From contig NZ_JAAGWK010000026.1 of assembly GCF_010685995.1 (NCBI RefSeq), positions 1 to 64,000 on the forward strand: DNA of 64,000 nt, given 5' to 3'. The DNA comes from Goekera deserti. Its GTDB lineage: Bacteria > Actinomycetota > Actinomycetes > Mycobacteriales > Geodermatophilaceae. The notes below the pieces were generated by a model. The model was not told the origin of the DNA. It saw only the letters and a list, made by a program, of their open reading frames with translations, and did no database searches. A program made the position numbers and the translations under genes. Shown piece after piece: positions 27,795 to 39,552 of this stretch (position 1 is its first letter; the number at the start of each line of letters is the position of its first letter).

Positions 27795-30324
27795 CGGACC
27801 GGCACCAGCGGCAGGTCGACCAGCGGCAGCGAGGTGCGGAACTGGCCCGGGGTGGCGGGCTCGGCGAGGTCGGCGGCCCACGGGTCGGTGTAGGCGTCGA
27901 TCGAGCGCTGCATCCCGGCGTCGAGGTCGGCCACGATGCCCTCGCTGTCCTCCAGCAGCACGGCCTGGATCTTCTCCAGCCCGACCCGGGGCACGAAGTC
28001 GTAGGTGCGTTCCAGCCAGTGGGCGTTCTCCCGGTAGTACTGCATGAAGCGCCCGGCCAGCTGCACGACGGCGTCCCGGCCGGTCACGGTGGCCAGCAGG
28101 TCGCCCTTGCGGACGCTGGCCCCGGCGGCACCGCCGACGTACACCTCCCAGCGGCCCTCGCCGACGGCGACCACCCCGACGTCCTTGACGTAGGCCTCGG
28201 CGCAGTTGCGGGGGCAGCCGACGACGGCGAGCTTCATCTTGGCCGGGCTCTCGATGCCCTGGAACCGGGTCTCCAGGTCGATGCCGAGGCCGGTGGAGTC
28301 GTCCAGGCCGAAGCGGCAGAAGTCGCTGCCCACGCAGGTCTTCACGGTGCGGAAGCTCTTGCCGTAGGCGTACCCGCTGGGCATCCCGAGGTCGGCCCAC
28401 ATGCCGGGCAGGTCCTCCTTGCGCACGCCGAGCAGGTCGATCCGCTGCCCACCGGTGACCTTGATCATCGGCACCTCGTACTTCTCCGCGACGTCGGCGA
28501 TGGTGCGCAGCTGCGCCACCGAGGTCACCCCGCCCTTCATCTGCGGGACGACGGAGAAGGTGCCGTCGCGCTGGATGTTGGCGTGCACCCGGTCGTTGAT
28601 GAACGTGGCGTCGTTCTCCCGCACGAAGTCGCTGCCCCAGACCGTCTTCAGCAGCGAGGTGAGTGCCATCTTCGACCGGGCGTCCTCGGCGCCGGCCGGG
28701 GCGAGGGCGGCGAAGACCGCGGACACGCTGCGCAGGTCCTGCTCCCGGACGGCGGCGATCAGCGCCGGCTTGGCCAGCGGGATGCCGGGCACGTACCAGT
28801 CGGCGGCGGGGTCCTCGGTCACGTCGCCGTCGGCGGCCCACTCCACGATCTGCCCGACCAGGCCCTTGCAGGAGCCACAGCCCTTGCCGGCCCGGGTGCG
28901 GTCCATGACCGCGCCGACCGAGGTGCACCCGCCGGCGACGGCCTCGCAGATCGCGGCCTTGGAGACGCCGTTGCAGTTGCAGACCTGGCTGTCGGCGGGC
29001 AGCTCGGCGACACCGACCTCCGCCTTGCCGTCGGACAGGTCGACCAGCAGCTCGATCCGGCGGGCCGGCAGCGGGCTGCCGCGGTCGAAGGCCTGGGTCA
29101 GGTAGGCGACCTTGCTGGTGTCGCCCAGCAGCGTGGCGCCGACCAGCCGGTCGTCCCGGACCACCACCGACAGGTGCACCCCACGCCGGGGCTCGCTGAT
29201 CACCAGGAACTCGTCGTCGTCCCGCTCGGGGCCGGTGACGCCCATCGTGGCCACGTCGACGCCGGCGACCTTGAGCTTGGTCGCCGTCCGGCTGCCGTGG
29301 TACTCAGCGGTGGGGTCGGTGCCGGTGAGCACGTCGGCCAGCACCCGGGCCTGCTCCCACACCGGGGAGACCAGTCCGTAGACGGTGCCGCGGTGCTGGG
29401 CGCACTCCCCCACCGCGTACACGTCGGGGTCCTCGGTGCGCAGCTGGTCGTCCACCACGATGCCGCGCTGCACCTCCAGCCCGCTGCGGACGGCGACCTC
29501 CGTGCGCGGGCGGATGCCGGCGGCCAGCACCAGCAGGCCGGCGTCCACGGCCCGGCCGTCGGCGAGCACCACGCCGCGCACCCGGTCGGGTCCGATGACC
29601 TCGGTCGCGGTCAGCCCGCAGTGCACGGTGATGCCCAGGGCCTCCACGCTGGTCTTGAGGATCGCACCGGCGTCCGCGTCGAGCTGGGCGTTCATCAGGT
29701 GCCCGGCGGCGTGCAGCAGGTCGACCTGCATGCCCTGGCCCTGCAGTGCGCGAGCGGCCTCCAGCCCGAGCAGCCCCCCGCCGACGACGACGGCGCGCTC
29801 GTGCTCGGTGGCGGCGGCCAGCATGACCCGGGTGTCGTCGATGGTGCGGAACCCGACGACGCCGGGCAGCAGGCTGCCGTCGTCCCGGTGCACGCCGGTC
29901 ATGGGCGGCACGAAGGAGCTGCTGCCGGTGGCCAGCACCAGGTGGTCGTAGCCGGTGACCGTCCCGTCGTCGCCGTGCACGGTCTTGGCCGGCAGGTCGA
30001 CCCGGGTGACGGCGACACCGGAGCGCAGCTCGATGCCGTTGTCGGCGTACCAGTCGTGGCTGTTGAGCACGATCTCGTCCTCGTGCGTCTCCCCGGCCAG
30101 CACCGGGGACAGCATGATCCGGTTGTAGGTGCCGTGCGGCTCCTCCCCGAAGACGGTGATGGCGAACTGGTCGCCGCCGCCGCGCTCGAGCAGCTCCTCG
30201 ACCAGGCGCGCACCGGCCATCCCGTTGCCGACGACGACGACGCGCGGCCGCGGGTCGAGCTCGGCGTCCGGGCCGAGCGGGACGGTGGTGACGCCCTCCG
30301 GGCGCCCCCCCAGGACCGCGGCCA

Positions 30325-30325
<1 letters not shown>
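27791..30325 (-). CDS. nirB: nitrite reductase large subunit
   Basis: An 844-residue cytoplasmic enzyme that reduces nitrite to ammonium with NAD(P)H. Order: FAD/NAD-binding domains (VVVGNGMAGARLVEEL near residue 30), a BFD-like 2Fe-2S segment (CNCNGVSKAAIC...CGSCKG, about 445-500), then the siroheme and 4Fe-4S domains with Cys motifs in CVGSDFCRFG (about 663) and GCPRNCAEA (about 705). The ATG at 30325 overlaps the nasA stop (TGATG), and nirD follows with a 4-bp overlap, so the three are translated as a unit. Confidence 0.96.
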
Positions 30326-32922
<2,597 letters not shown>

Positions 32923-32949
32923 GGACCGAGCGTGCCGGGGGTGGGTTTC

Positions 32950-32969
32950 GACGCCGCTGCCCCGGCGTC
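32950..32969. promoter_or_regulatory. inverted repeat upstream of nasA
   Basis: GACGCCG (32950-32956) and CGGCGTC (32963-32969) form a perfect 7-bp inverted repeat with a 6-base gap, 27 bases before the nasA start. It is a candidate operator for NnaR or another nitrogen regulator. No convincing GlnR box is seen. Confidence 0.35.
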
Positions 32970-33078
32970 AAGGCAGGGTTCCGTCCGGCTCACCGTCGCC
33001 GCCGCGGCGTTGTGCGGGTGCGGGTCGCCCCGGCGGCGGGCCCCGGCACCCGGCGGGCCGGCGTGGTGTCATGGCGGG

Positions 33079-33765
33079 GTGAGCGAGTCGACGGCAGGAC
33101 GGTCCCGGGACGTGCTGATGGGGCTGGAGGTGACCCGCGAGGGGCTCTCGGTGGAGACCGGCCCGGTGGTGCGGGCCGCCGAGCCGCGCGACGTGCCCCG
33201 GCTGGGTGCCACGCTGACGGTCGCGCTGGCCGACTCCCGGTGGACCCGCTGGGCGCTGCCGGTGGACGGGCGGGTGCAGCGGCTGACCCGGCTGCACGAG
33301 CTCCTCGCCCACCGCGGCGCGGCCACCGGCACCGCCTGGGTGGACACCCGGGTCGACTCCGTCGCCGCGTGGGAGGCCCCGGACGGCGCGCCCGACACGC
33401 AGCCGGTACCCGCGGACGTGGCCGGCGCGCTGGCCCGCGAGGTGCCGTACCTGCACGGCGAGCGCGCCCGCGTGGTCGCCGACACCGCGGCGCTGGTCTC
33501 CGCCGTCCGGCCGTCCGGGCCGCACTGGTGGCTCGCCACCCTGGCCACCCGGCCCAGTGCCCGGCGGCGCGGGCTGGCCACCGCCGTGCTGGCCCCGGGC
33601 CTGCGCCGCGCCGACCACGCCGGGCTGCCGGCGGCGACCGCGGTGCACAGCTGGGCCGCGGTGCGCTTCCTGCGGGGCTCGGGTTTCGAGGTGTCCGAGA
33701 CGCTGCGCACCTCGGACGACCAGCTGGCGGTCTACGTCCTGGTCCGCGCTCCGCAGCCGGTCTGA
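33079..33765 (+). CDS. GNAT-family N-acetyltransferase
   Basis: A 228-residue GNAT protein. Acetyl-CoA binding motif A appears as LATRPSARRRGLATAVLAPGL, followed by HSWAAVRFLRGSGF. Residues 1-25 are a variable lead-in, and the first strand is VVRAAEPRDVPRL. The GTG at 33079 was chosen; an ATG further in would also leave the domain intact. Substrate unknown. It is divergent from nasA, without visible link to nitrogen metabolism. Confidence 0.8.
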   Translation: MSESTAGRSRDVLMGLEVTREGLSVETGPVVRAAEPRDVPRLGATLTVALADSRWTRWALPVDGRVQRLTRLHELLAHRGAATGTAWVDTRVDSVAAWEAPDGAPDTQPVPADVAGALAREVPYLHGERARVVADTAALVSAVRPSGPHWWLATLATRPSARRRGLATAVLAPGLRRADHAGLPAATAVHSWAAVRFLRGSGFEVSETLRTSDDQLAVYVLVRAPQPV

Positions 33766-33839
33766 GGTCCGGGGTGGGCGTGCGGGTCCCACCGTCAGCG
33801 GGGGCCTGGCCTTCCAGGTAGGGGGCCGGCATCGGCCGC

Positions 33840-34277
33840 TCAGTCCCAGCTGCCGCGCTGCCGCTTGAGCTGGCCGCGCTGCTTCTTGGCCTCGATCCGG
33901 CGTTCCTCCGACCCGCGGGTCGGCTTGGTGCGGCGGCGGGGCGGGGCCGGTGGGGCCAGTGCCGCGCGCAGCGCCGCGGCCAGCCGGGCGCGGGCGGCCT
34001 CCCGGTTGCGCAGCTGCTGGCGGTGCTCGCTGGCGGCGATGGTGAGCACGCCGTCGACCAGCCGGTCCCCCAGTCGCTGGGCGAGCCTGGAGCGCTGGGC
34101 GTCGGTCAGGCCGGGCAGCGACACCGGGGCGACCGACAGCTCGACCCGGGAGTCGGCGGTGTTGACCCCCTGACCACCCGGCCCGGAGGACCGGGAGAAC
34201 CGCCACTGCAGCGCCGCGGCGGGGACGACGACGGAGCTGGTGACCTCCAGGTCGCCGGATGCGTCGTCGCCGCTCAT
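33840..34277 (-). CDS. arfB: peptidyl-tRNA hydrolase ArfB-like (ribosome rescue)
   Basis: 145 residues of the class I release-factor-like family without codon-recognition domain. The GGQ motif appears as SSGPGGQGVNTADSRVEL (about residues 29-46). The C-terminal tail is Arg/Lys-rich (KKQRGQLKRQRGSWD), as needed to enter the mRNA channel of stalled ribosomes. The ATG at 34277 lies 9 bases after GGAGG; the ATG at 34286 would touch it. Confidence 0.9.
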   Translation of the reverse strand: MSGDDASGDLEVTSSVVVPAAALQWRFSRSSGPGGQGVNTADSRVELSVAPVSLPGLTDAQRSRLAQRLGDRLVDGVLTIAASEHRQQLRNREAARARLAAALRAALAPPAPPRRRTKPTRGSEERRIEAKKQRGQLKRQRGSWD

Positions 34278-34337
34278 GCCGACCATCCTCCCGGAGCTCC
34301 CCGGCCGCCGGCCACCGCGTATCGGTGGCACACAACC

Positions 34338-34347
34338 TGTCATGACA
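34338..34347. promoter_or_regulatory. palindrome upstream of truncated haemoglobin gene
   Basis: TGTCATGACA is a perfect 10-base palindrome 57 bases before the glbN start, within a locally A/T-richer stretch that includes CTGTGATGTCAGG. It may be a regulator site; the regulator is not identified. Confidence 0.3.
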
Positions 34348-34403
34348 ACCTCACTCTGTGATGTCAGGATGGTCGACCCCTTGATCACCACGGAGGTTCG
34401 CCG

Positions 34404-34757
34404 ATGAGCATCTACGACGAGATCGGCGGCGCGCGCGCCGTCGCGGCCACGGTCGACGGGTTCTACGACCGGGTGCTGGCCGACCCCACGCTGGCCCCGT
34501 TCTTCGCGGGCACCGACGTGGCCCGGGTCACGGCGCACCAGCGCAGCTTCATCGCCGCTGCCCTGGGCGGTGCCGAGCTCTACCGGGGCCGGGACATGGC
34601 CACGGCGCACGCCGGCCTGGGCATCGCCGACACCGACTTCGACCGGGTCGTGGCACACCTGGTCGACACCCTGACCGCCCTGCGGGTGCCGGCGGACACC
34701 ATCGCCCGGATCGGTGCCGCCCTGGAGCCGCTGCGCACCGACGTCGTCAGCGTGTGA
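34404..34757 (+). CDS. glbN: group I truncated haemoglobin
   Basis: 117 residues, typical 2/2 haemoglobin. MSIYDEIGG is the family start, FYDRVLADPTLAPFF the B/C helices, and the proximal histidine lies in MATAHAGLGI. Such proteins bind oxygen and nitric oxide and often detoxify NO. A Shine-Dalgarno GGAGG precedes the ATG by 8 bases. It stands alone between arfB and mmuM. Confidence 0.93.
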   Translation: MSIYDEIGGARAVAATVDGFYDRVLADPTLAPFFAGTDVARVTAHQRSFIAAALGGAELYRGRDMATAHAGLGIADTDFDRVVAHLVDTLTALRVPADTIARIGAALEPLRTDVVSV

Positions 34758-34917
34758 CCCCGGCGGGTCGGGTCGCCCCCACCCGGTGCGGGGCGCGGGC
34801 GCCGTGCTGCGCCCCGCTCCTGCGAGGCCGGTGGACGAGGCCGGGAGCGTGAGCCGGCCGGCACCGCCCGGCGGCTGGGCCGTACCGGGCCCGCGGGCAC
34901 GGGGGCAGGATGGCCGG

Positions 34918-35952
34918 GTGCACACCACCGGGTCGCTGGCCACCGCCCTCGCCGCGGGGCCGGTCGTGCTGGACGGCGGCCTGGCCACCGAGCTGGAGGC
35001 GCAGGGCCACGACGTGGGCTCCGCGCTCTGGTCGGCCCGGCTGCTGCGCGACGACCCCGCCGCGGTGGTGGCCGCGCACGCGGCGTTCGCGGCCGCCGGG
35101 GCGCAGGTCGCGACGACGGCCAGCTACCAGGCGACCGTGGAGGGCTTCGCGGCCGCCGGCCTGGACGCGGCCGCGGCCCGGGAGCTGGTCACCCGGTCGG
35201 TGCGGCTGGCCCGGGAGGGTGCGCCGGACGGCTGGGTCGCCGGGTCGGTGGGGCCCTACGGCGCGATGCTCGCCGACGGCTCGGAGTACACCGGCGCCTA
35301 CCTGGACCCGCAGTGGTCCGGCCGGGCCGGTGGCGGGCTGTCGGTGGCCGAGCTGCGGGACTTCCACCGGCCGCGGATGACCTGGCTGGCCGAGGCGGGC
35401 GTCGACGTGCTGGCCGCCGAGACCCTGCCCGGCGCCGCCGAGGCGGAGGCGGTGCTCGCCGAGGCGGCTGCGCTGGGCGTGCCGGTGTGGCTGTCGCTGA
35501 CCACGGTCACCGGCGCCGACGGCGTGGTGCGCACCCGCCGGGGCGAGCCGGCGGCGGCGGTGCTGGCTGCCGCGGCGTCCTCGCCCGGGGTGGTGGCGGT
35601 GGGGGTGAACTGCACCGACCCGGCCGGGGTGCTGGCCGCGGTGCAGGCGGCCGGCACGCCGTGCGTGGTGTACCCGAACAGCGGCGAGGTGTGGGACGCC
35701 GCCGGCCGGCGGTGGACCGGCCGGCCGGGGCTGCCGACCGCCGACGTCCGCGCCTGGGTGGCGGCGGGCGCGCGGCTGGTCGGTGGGTGCTGCCGGGTGT
35801 CCCCGGCCGACGTGCGGACGGTCGCGGCTGCGCTCACGAGCACGTGGCGGAGTGCCACGGGCGAGGAGAGCTCGCCCGTGGCACCCCGCCACCGAACGGG
35901 TCAGAGGATCGGGGTGCCACCGGTGACGGCGACCCGGGCGCCGGACACGTAG
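34918..35952 (+). CDS. mmuM: homocysteine S-methyltransferase
   Basis: Methylates homocysteine from S-methylmethionine (or SAM) to give methionine. LDGGLATELEAQG begins the barrel; zinc-binding Cys residues are in GVNCTDP and GGCCRVSP. The start GTG 34918 was chosen from the conserved N-terminus. The family domain ends near residue 305, but the frame continues to 344 residues through a hairpin (35852-35884) and 52 bp into the 3' end of the convergent SDR gene. The original stop codon therefore seems to have been lost. Confidence 0.9.
   Translation: MHTTGSLATALAAGPVVLDGGLATELEAQGHDVGSALWSARLLRDDPAAVVAAHAAFAAAGAQVATTASYQATVEGFAAAGLDAAAARELVTRSVRLAREGAPDGWVAGSVGPYGAMLADGSEYTGAYLDPQWSGRAGGGLSVAELRDFHRPRMTWLAEAGVDVLAAETLPGAAEAEAVLAEAAALGVPVWLSLTTVTGADGVVRTRRGEPAAAVLAAAASSPGVVAVGVNCTDPAGVLAAVQAAGTPCVVYPNSGEVWDAAGRRWTGRPGLPTADVRAWVAAGARLVGGCCRVSPADVRTVAAALTSTWRSATGEESSPVAPRHRTGQRIGVPPVTATRAPDT
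35852..35884. terminator. perfect hairpin in the 3' end of mmuM
   Basis: GTGCCACGGGCGAG (35852-35865) and CTCGCCCGTGGCAC (35871-35884) form a perfect 14-bp stem with a 5-base loop between convergent genes. It looks like a bidirectional terminator although it is read as part of the mmuM frame. Confidence 0.75.
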
Positions 35953-36773
35953 CTGGCCTCGTCGCTGGCCAGCAGCACGTAGACCGGGGCGAGCTCGGCC
36001 GGCTGCGCGGCGCGGCCCAGCGGTGTCTGCTGCCCGAACTCGGCCACCGTCTCGGCCGGCATGGTGGCCGGGATCAGCGGCGTCCACACCGGGCCGGGGG
36101 CGACGCTGTTGGCCCGGATGCCCTTGTCGGCGTACATCTGGGCCAGGCTGGCGGTGAAGTTGGCGATGCCGGCCTTGGTCATCGCGTACGGGGCGAGGCT
36201 CGGCTTGGGCATGTCGGAGTTCACCGACGAGGAGTTGATGATCGACGCGCCCGGCTGCATGTGCGGGATCGCGTCCTTGCAGAGGGTGAACATCGCGGTC
36301 AGGTTGGTCGCGACGGTGTGGTCCCACTCCTCGTCGCTGATCTCGTCCAGTGTCTCGTGGGTCATCTGGAACGCGGCGTTGTTGACCAGGACGTCGACCC
36401 TGCCGAACTCCTCGACGGCCCTGGGGATGATCGTCTTGGCGTGCGACCGGTCGGACAGGTCGCCGGGCACCAGTACGGCCCTGCGGCCGGACTGCTCCAC
36501 GTAGCGCGCGGTCTCCTCGGCGTCCTCGTGCTCGTCGAGGTAGGCGATCAGCACGTCGGCGCCCTCCCGGGCGAAGGCGATGGCGACGGCGCGGCCGATG
36601 CCGCTGTCCCCGCCAGTGATCACGGTGGCCTTGCCGGCGAGCTTCCCGTGGCCCTGGTAGCTCTGCTCGCCGTGGTCGGGCTTCGGGTCCATCTCACCGA
36701 GCGTGCCGGGCGGGGTCTGCTCCTGCCGCGGCTGGGACTCGGGACGGGGCTCGGCTGTGGCATCTCCGGACAT
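35901..36773 (-). CDS. SDR family oxidoreductase (YghA-like)
   Basis: A 290-residue SDR of the group with a hydrophilic N-terminal extension of about 40 residues (Pro/Glu/Gln-rich, [20 protein letters not shown]). The cofactor motif [12 protein letters not shown], then VNNAA and the active site YAMTKAG follow. These proteins are often induced by general stress in actinobacteria (family knowledge); the substrate is unknown. The ATG at 36773 is preceded by AGGAGG at 5 bases. It overlaps mmuM tail to tail by 52 bp. Confidence 0.88.
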   Translation of the reverse strand: MSGDATAEPRPESQPRQEQTPPGTLGEMDPKPDHGEQSYQGHGKLAGKATVITGGDSGIGRAVAIAFAREGADVLIAYLDEHEDAEETARYVEQSGRRAVLVPGDLSDRSHAKTIIPRAVEEFGRVDVLVNNAAFQMTHETLDEISDEEWDHTVATNLTAMFTLCKDAIPHMQPGASIINSSSVNSDMPKPSLAPYAMTKAGIANFTASLAQMYADKGIRANSVAPGPVWTPLIPATMPAETVAEFGQQTPLGRAAQPAELAPVYVLLASDEASYVSGARVAVTGGTPIL

Positions 36774-36994
36774 GGAGTCCTCCTGCTCGCTGCTGCACTG
36801 CGACGCCGCTGGCTCGGGCGTACCCCGCCGACCTACCCGGCGTCCCCGGCCGGAACCCCCCGGGGTGCCCGCGCCGCCGGAACGGAGGGCCGTCACCCGC
36901 TGTTCACCTCATCCCCACGGGCCTCGACTGTCGCGTCCGTCACGGGTGCACCAGGATGGGTTGCACGCAACAGGCGTCGGCGAACGGGGACACG

Positions 36995-38974
36995 ATGCGC
37001 GGCACGGACACACCGGACGGACCGACCCGGGGCGGGGAACCGGCCGTGGTCCGCCCGCCGGCGACCGTGCGCCGCCCACGAGGGCGCAGCAGCACCGGCG
37101 CCTCGGCCCTGGCCACCGCCGCGCTCACCGCCGCCGCCCTGGTGACCCTGCCCGGTGCCATGGCCTCGGCCGGGTCGGCGACCGACGCGCAGGACCGCAC
37201 CGCCGACGGCGGCACGGCGGCCGGGTCGCTGCTGCCGGAGGCGCCCGCGGCCTCGCTCGCGGCGGGCACCAGGACGGCGTCGACGACGACGTCCTCGTCC
37301 TCGGCGTCCCGGTCGAGTGCGGCCGTCCTCCCCACCCGGTCGTCGGCGGACACCCCGACGGCGGACGCGCCGGCCCCCGGGGTCACCGGCCGGGCACCCG
37401 CCCCCGCCACCCAGCTGCTCCCGGCGCCGGCCCCCCGGCCACTGCCGGACCCGTCGAGCGCGCCTTCCCCGCTGGCCGCCGGTGGCATCCCGGCCACCGC
37501 GCTGGACGCCTACCGGGCCGCGGCCGCGAGCCAGCCCGACTGCGGCATCAGCTGGACCCTGATCGCGGCCATCGGGCGGGTGGAGTCCAACCACGGCCGG
37601 TTCGCCGGCGCCGTGCTGCACTCCGACGGGCGCTCGTCCCGGCCGGTGGTCGGCATCCCACTGGACGGCAACGGCACCGCCCGGATCACCGACACCGACG
37701 GTGGCCGGCTCGACGGCGACACGGTGTTCGACCGCGCCGTGGGGCCGATGCAGTTCATCCCGAGCACCTGGGCGCGCTACGGCCGGGACGGCGACGGCAA
37801 CGGCACGCGCGACCCGTTCGACGTGCACGACGCCGCGGCCGCGACGGCCGCCTACCTCTGCGCGGCCGGCGGGGACCTCACCACCCCCGCGGGTCAGTCG
37901 AAGGCCGTGTACGCCTACAACCACTCGGCCAGCTACGTCGCCACGGTCCTGTCGCTGGCGGCGGACTACGCCGGCACGCCGCCGCCGGTGCTGCCGCCCG
38001 CGCCGGGGCCGGCCCCGCAGCCGCCGGTGTCCGAGCGGCCGGTGCCCCGGCCCTCCCCTGCCCCGGCTCCCGCCCCCGTCCCGGCTCCTGCCCCTGTCCC
38101 TGCTCCCACCCCTGCCCCTACGCCGGGACCGGTGCTGACCGGCCCGCCGCAGCCGGAGCCCGGTCTCGAACCGATCCCGACGCCCACCCCCGGACCGACG
38201 CCCGAGCCGGTGCCCAGCCCCGGACCCACCCCGACGCCGAGCCCGACCCCGACGCCCGAGCCCAGCCCGACGCCGAGCCCGACCCCGACGCCTGGGCCGA
38301 CCCCGAGTCCCGAGCCCGGCCCGGCCCCGGCTCCCGACCCGACGCCGACGCCGACGCCGACGCCCGAGCCGACCCCGAGCCCCGATCCCAGCCCCACCCC
38401 GGCGCCCGAGCCCGCGCCCGCGCCCAGCCCGACGCCCCAGCCCAGCCCGACCCCCGCGCCTGCTCCGTCGCCGGAGCCCGGCCCGGAGCCGACCCCGAGC
38501 CCCACCCCCGAGCCGACCCCGAGCCCCACCCCCGAGCCGACGCCGTCCCCGACACCCGAGCCGTCCCCGACACCCGAGCCGACCCCGGCTCCCCCGTCCT
38601 GCGCCACACCCGTCACCGTCGACGTGCTGGACGGCGCCGCGGACCCGGCCACGGCGGGCGAGGTGGCCGACCGGCTGCGCGCGGCCGGCGTCGTCGTCGG
38701 TTCGGTGACCGAGCAGGCCGACGCGGGCCCGAGCGCGATCCGGCACCCGGCCGCCGACGACGCGGCTGCCCGGCTGCTGGTCGGTGTGCTGGACGCCGTG
38801 GTGGCCGACGACCCGCGGGGCGCCGACCAGCCGGCCGTCGTCGACCCGGCGGCGCTGCTGCAGCCGGCCGACGTCACGACGCTGGTGCTGGTGCTCGGCA
38901 CCGACGACGCACCGTTGCTCGCCGCACTGCGGCAGCTGTCGGAGCAGACCCCGGTGTGCGCACCGGCCCCGTGA
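36995..38974 (+). CDS. secreted lytic transglycosylase with Pro-rich repeat and LytR_C domain
   Basis: About 659 residues. A hydrophobic segment near the N-terminus ([20 protein letters not shown]) should be a signal peptide or anchor. After a Ser/Ala/Pro linker, residues about 170-330 are an SLT_2/MltB-like transglycosylase domain ([16 protein letters not shown] with the catalytic Glu, then [15 protein letters not shown]). Next comes a tract of about 200 residues of Pro/Thr/Glu/Ser/Ala repeats (38000-38595). The last 120 residues ([24 protein letters not shown]) resemble a LytR_C domain. It probably cuts peptidoglycan at the cell surface. ATG 36995 was chosen over ATG 36956. Confidence 0.85.
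   Translation: MRGTDTPDGPTRGGEPAVVRPPATVRRPRGRSSTGASALATAALTAAALVTLPGAMASAGSATDAQDRTADGGTAAGSLLPEAPAASLAAGTRTASTTTSSSSASRSSAAVLPTRSSADTPTADAPAPGVTGRAPAPATQLLPAPAPRPLPDPSSAPSPLAAGGIPATALDAYRAAAASQPDCGISWTLIAAIGRVESNHGRFAGAVLHSDGRSSRPVVGIPLDGNGTARITDTDGGRLDGDTVFDRAVGPMQFIPSTWARYGRDGDGNGTRDPFDVHDAAAATAAYLCAAGGDLTTPAGQSKAVYAYNHSASYVATVLSLAADYAGTPPPVLPPAPGPAPQPPVSERPVPRPSPAPAPAPVPAPAPVPAPTPAPTPGPVLTGPPQPEPGLEPIPTPTPGPTPEPVPSPGPTPTPSPTPTPEPSPTPSPTPTPGPTPSPEPGPAPAPDPTPTPTPTPEPTPSPDPSPTPAPEPAPAPSPTPQPSPTPAPAPSPEPGPEPTPSPTPEPTPSPTPEPTPSPTPEPSPTPEPTPAPPSCATPVTVDVLDGAADPATAGEVADRLRAAGVVVGSVTEQADAGPSAIRHPAADDAAARLLVGVLDAVVADDPRGADQPAVVDPAALLQPADVTTLVLVLGTDDAPLLAALRQLSEQTPVCAPAP
38130..38595 (+). repeat. 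Pro-X coding repeat tract
   Basis: Imperfect short repeats of CC(G/C)AC(C/G)CC-type codons encode alternating Pro with Thr, Ser, Glu or Ala. The tract is in frame and is the wall-spanning linker of the transglycosylase. Such tracts vary in length between strains. Confidence 0.85.
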
Positions 38975-38981
38975 CGACGCG

Positions 38982-39001
38982 CCGGGTGCCGTGGCACCCG
39001 G
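38982..39001 (+). terminator. hairpin after the transglycosylase gene
   Basis: CCGGGTGCC (38982-38990) and GGCACCCGG (38993-39001) form a 9-bp perfect stem 7 bases after the stop. Confidence 0.6.
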
Positions 39002-39183
39002 TCCGCGCGCGGTCCTGGTGGGTCGGGCGCGGCGACGTGCTGCGTGTGCCGGTGGTGATCACCGCCCCCTGGGCCCACCGCCCGCGCGGCGGCGCACGAG
39101 CCGGGTTCCCGGAGCGGGGCCGGGGAGCCCTGGCGGGGGTGACGGGTTCGCCGCGTGACCCGCTCGCCGAGTCCTGTACGCGG

Positions 39184-39220
39184 CACGGCCCGCCGTCCCG
39201 GTGAGGGGCGGCGGGCCGTG
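39184..39220. terminator. strong hairpin between transglycosylase and small gene
   Basis: CACGGCCCGCCGTCCC (39184-39199) pairs with GGGGCGGCGGGCCGTG (39205-39220) over 16 positions with one T-G wobble and a 5-base loop. It lies 18 bases after the stop of the minus-strand 49-aa gene and is probably its terminator. Confidence 0.75.
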
Positions 39221-39237
39221 GGCCGTACCGGGGGCAG

Positions 39238-39387
39238 TCAGGCCGCCCGGTTCCCCGCGATCGCGCGGGCGGGCAGCGGCGTGATGGCCGTGGCGGGGGC
39301 GGCGGGGCCCCAGCGCATCTCCATCCGGCGACGTCCGAGGGTGTCCGTCACCGGAACCCAGTGGATCTCCGTGCAGCGTGCGTACAT
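39238..39387 (-). CDS. small hypothetical protein (49 aa)
   Basis: A 49-residue reading frame starting MYARCTEIHWVPVTDTLG and ending PLPARAIAGNRAA. The ATG at 39387 is preceded by AGGAGG at 7-base spacing. It ends just before a strong hairpin, so it has the layout of a real monocistronic gene. The N-terminal half contains a Cys and two Trp residues; no family recognised. Upstream, the minus strand has GGTGAAC twice (within 39405-39425), a possible regulatory repeat. Confidence 0.6.
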   Translation of the reverse strand: MYARCTEIHWVPVTDTLGRRRMEMRWGPAAPATAITPLPARAIAGNRAA

Positions 39388-39552
39388 GTCCGATCCTCCT
39401 GTCGTTCACCTGTTGTTCACCTTGTCTCCCTCATCGTCCCCCCTCATGCAGGACTGGAGTGGTCGTTATCTGATCGTGACCTTGCCGTCGACCGGTGCCG
39501 AGGTGGGTACGGGCCGCGGCAGCTGCGGGCGTGCGGCACCCTGGGCAGCACG

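Noticed and set aside
36774-36994. c-di-AMP (ydaO-type) riboswitch before the wall hydrolase gene
   Set aside because: Such riboswitches often precede actinobacterial wall hydrolase genes, but none of the conserved ydaO core blocks is visible.
38971-39204. A 77-codon frame starting GTG at the end of the transglycosylase gene ([17 protein letters not shown]...)
   Set aside because: It overlaps a terminator hairpin at once, runs into the next hairpin and has arbitrary GC-rich composition; no ribosome binding site and no recognisable domain.
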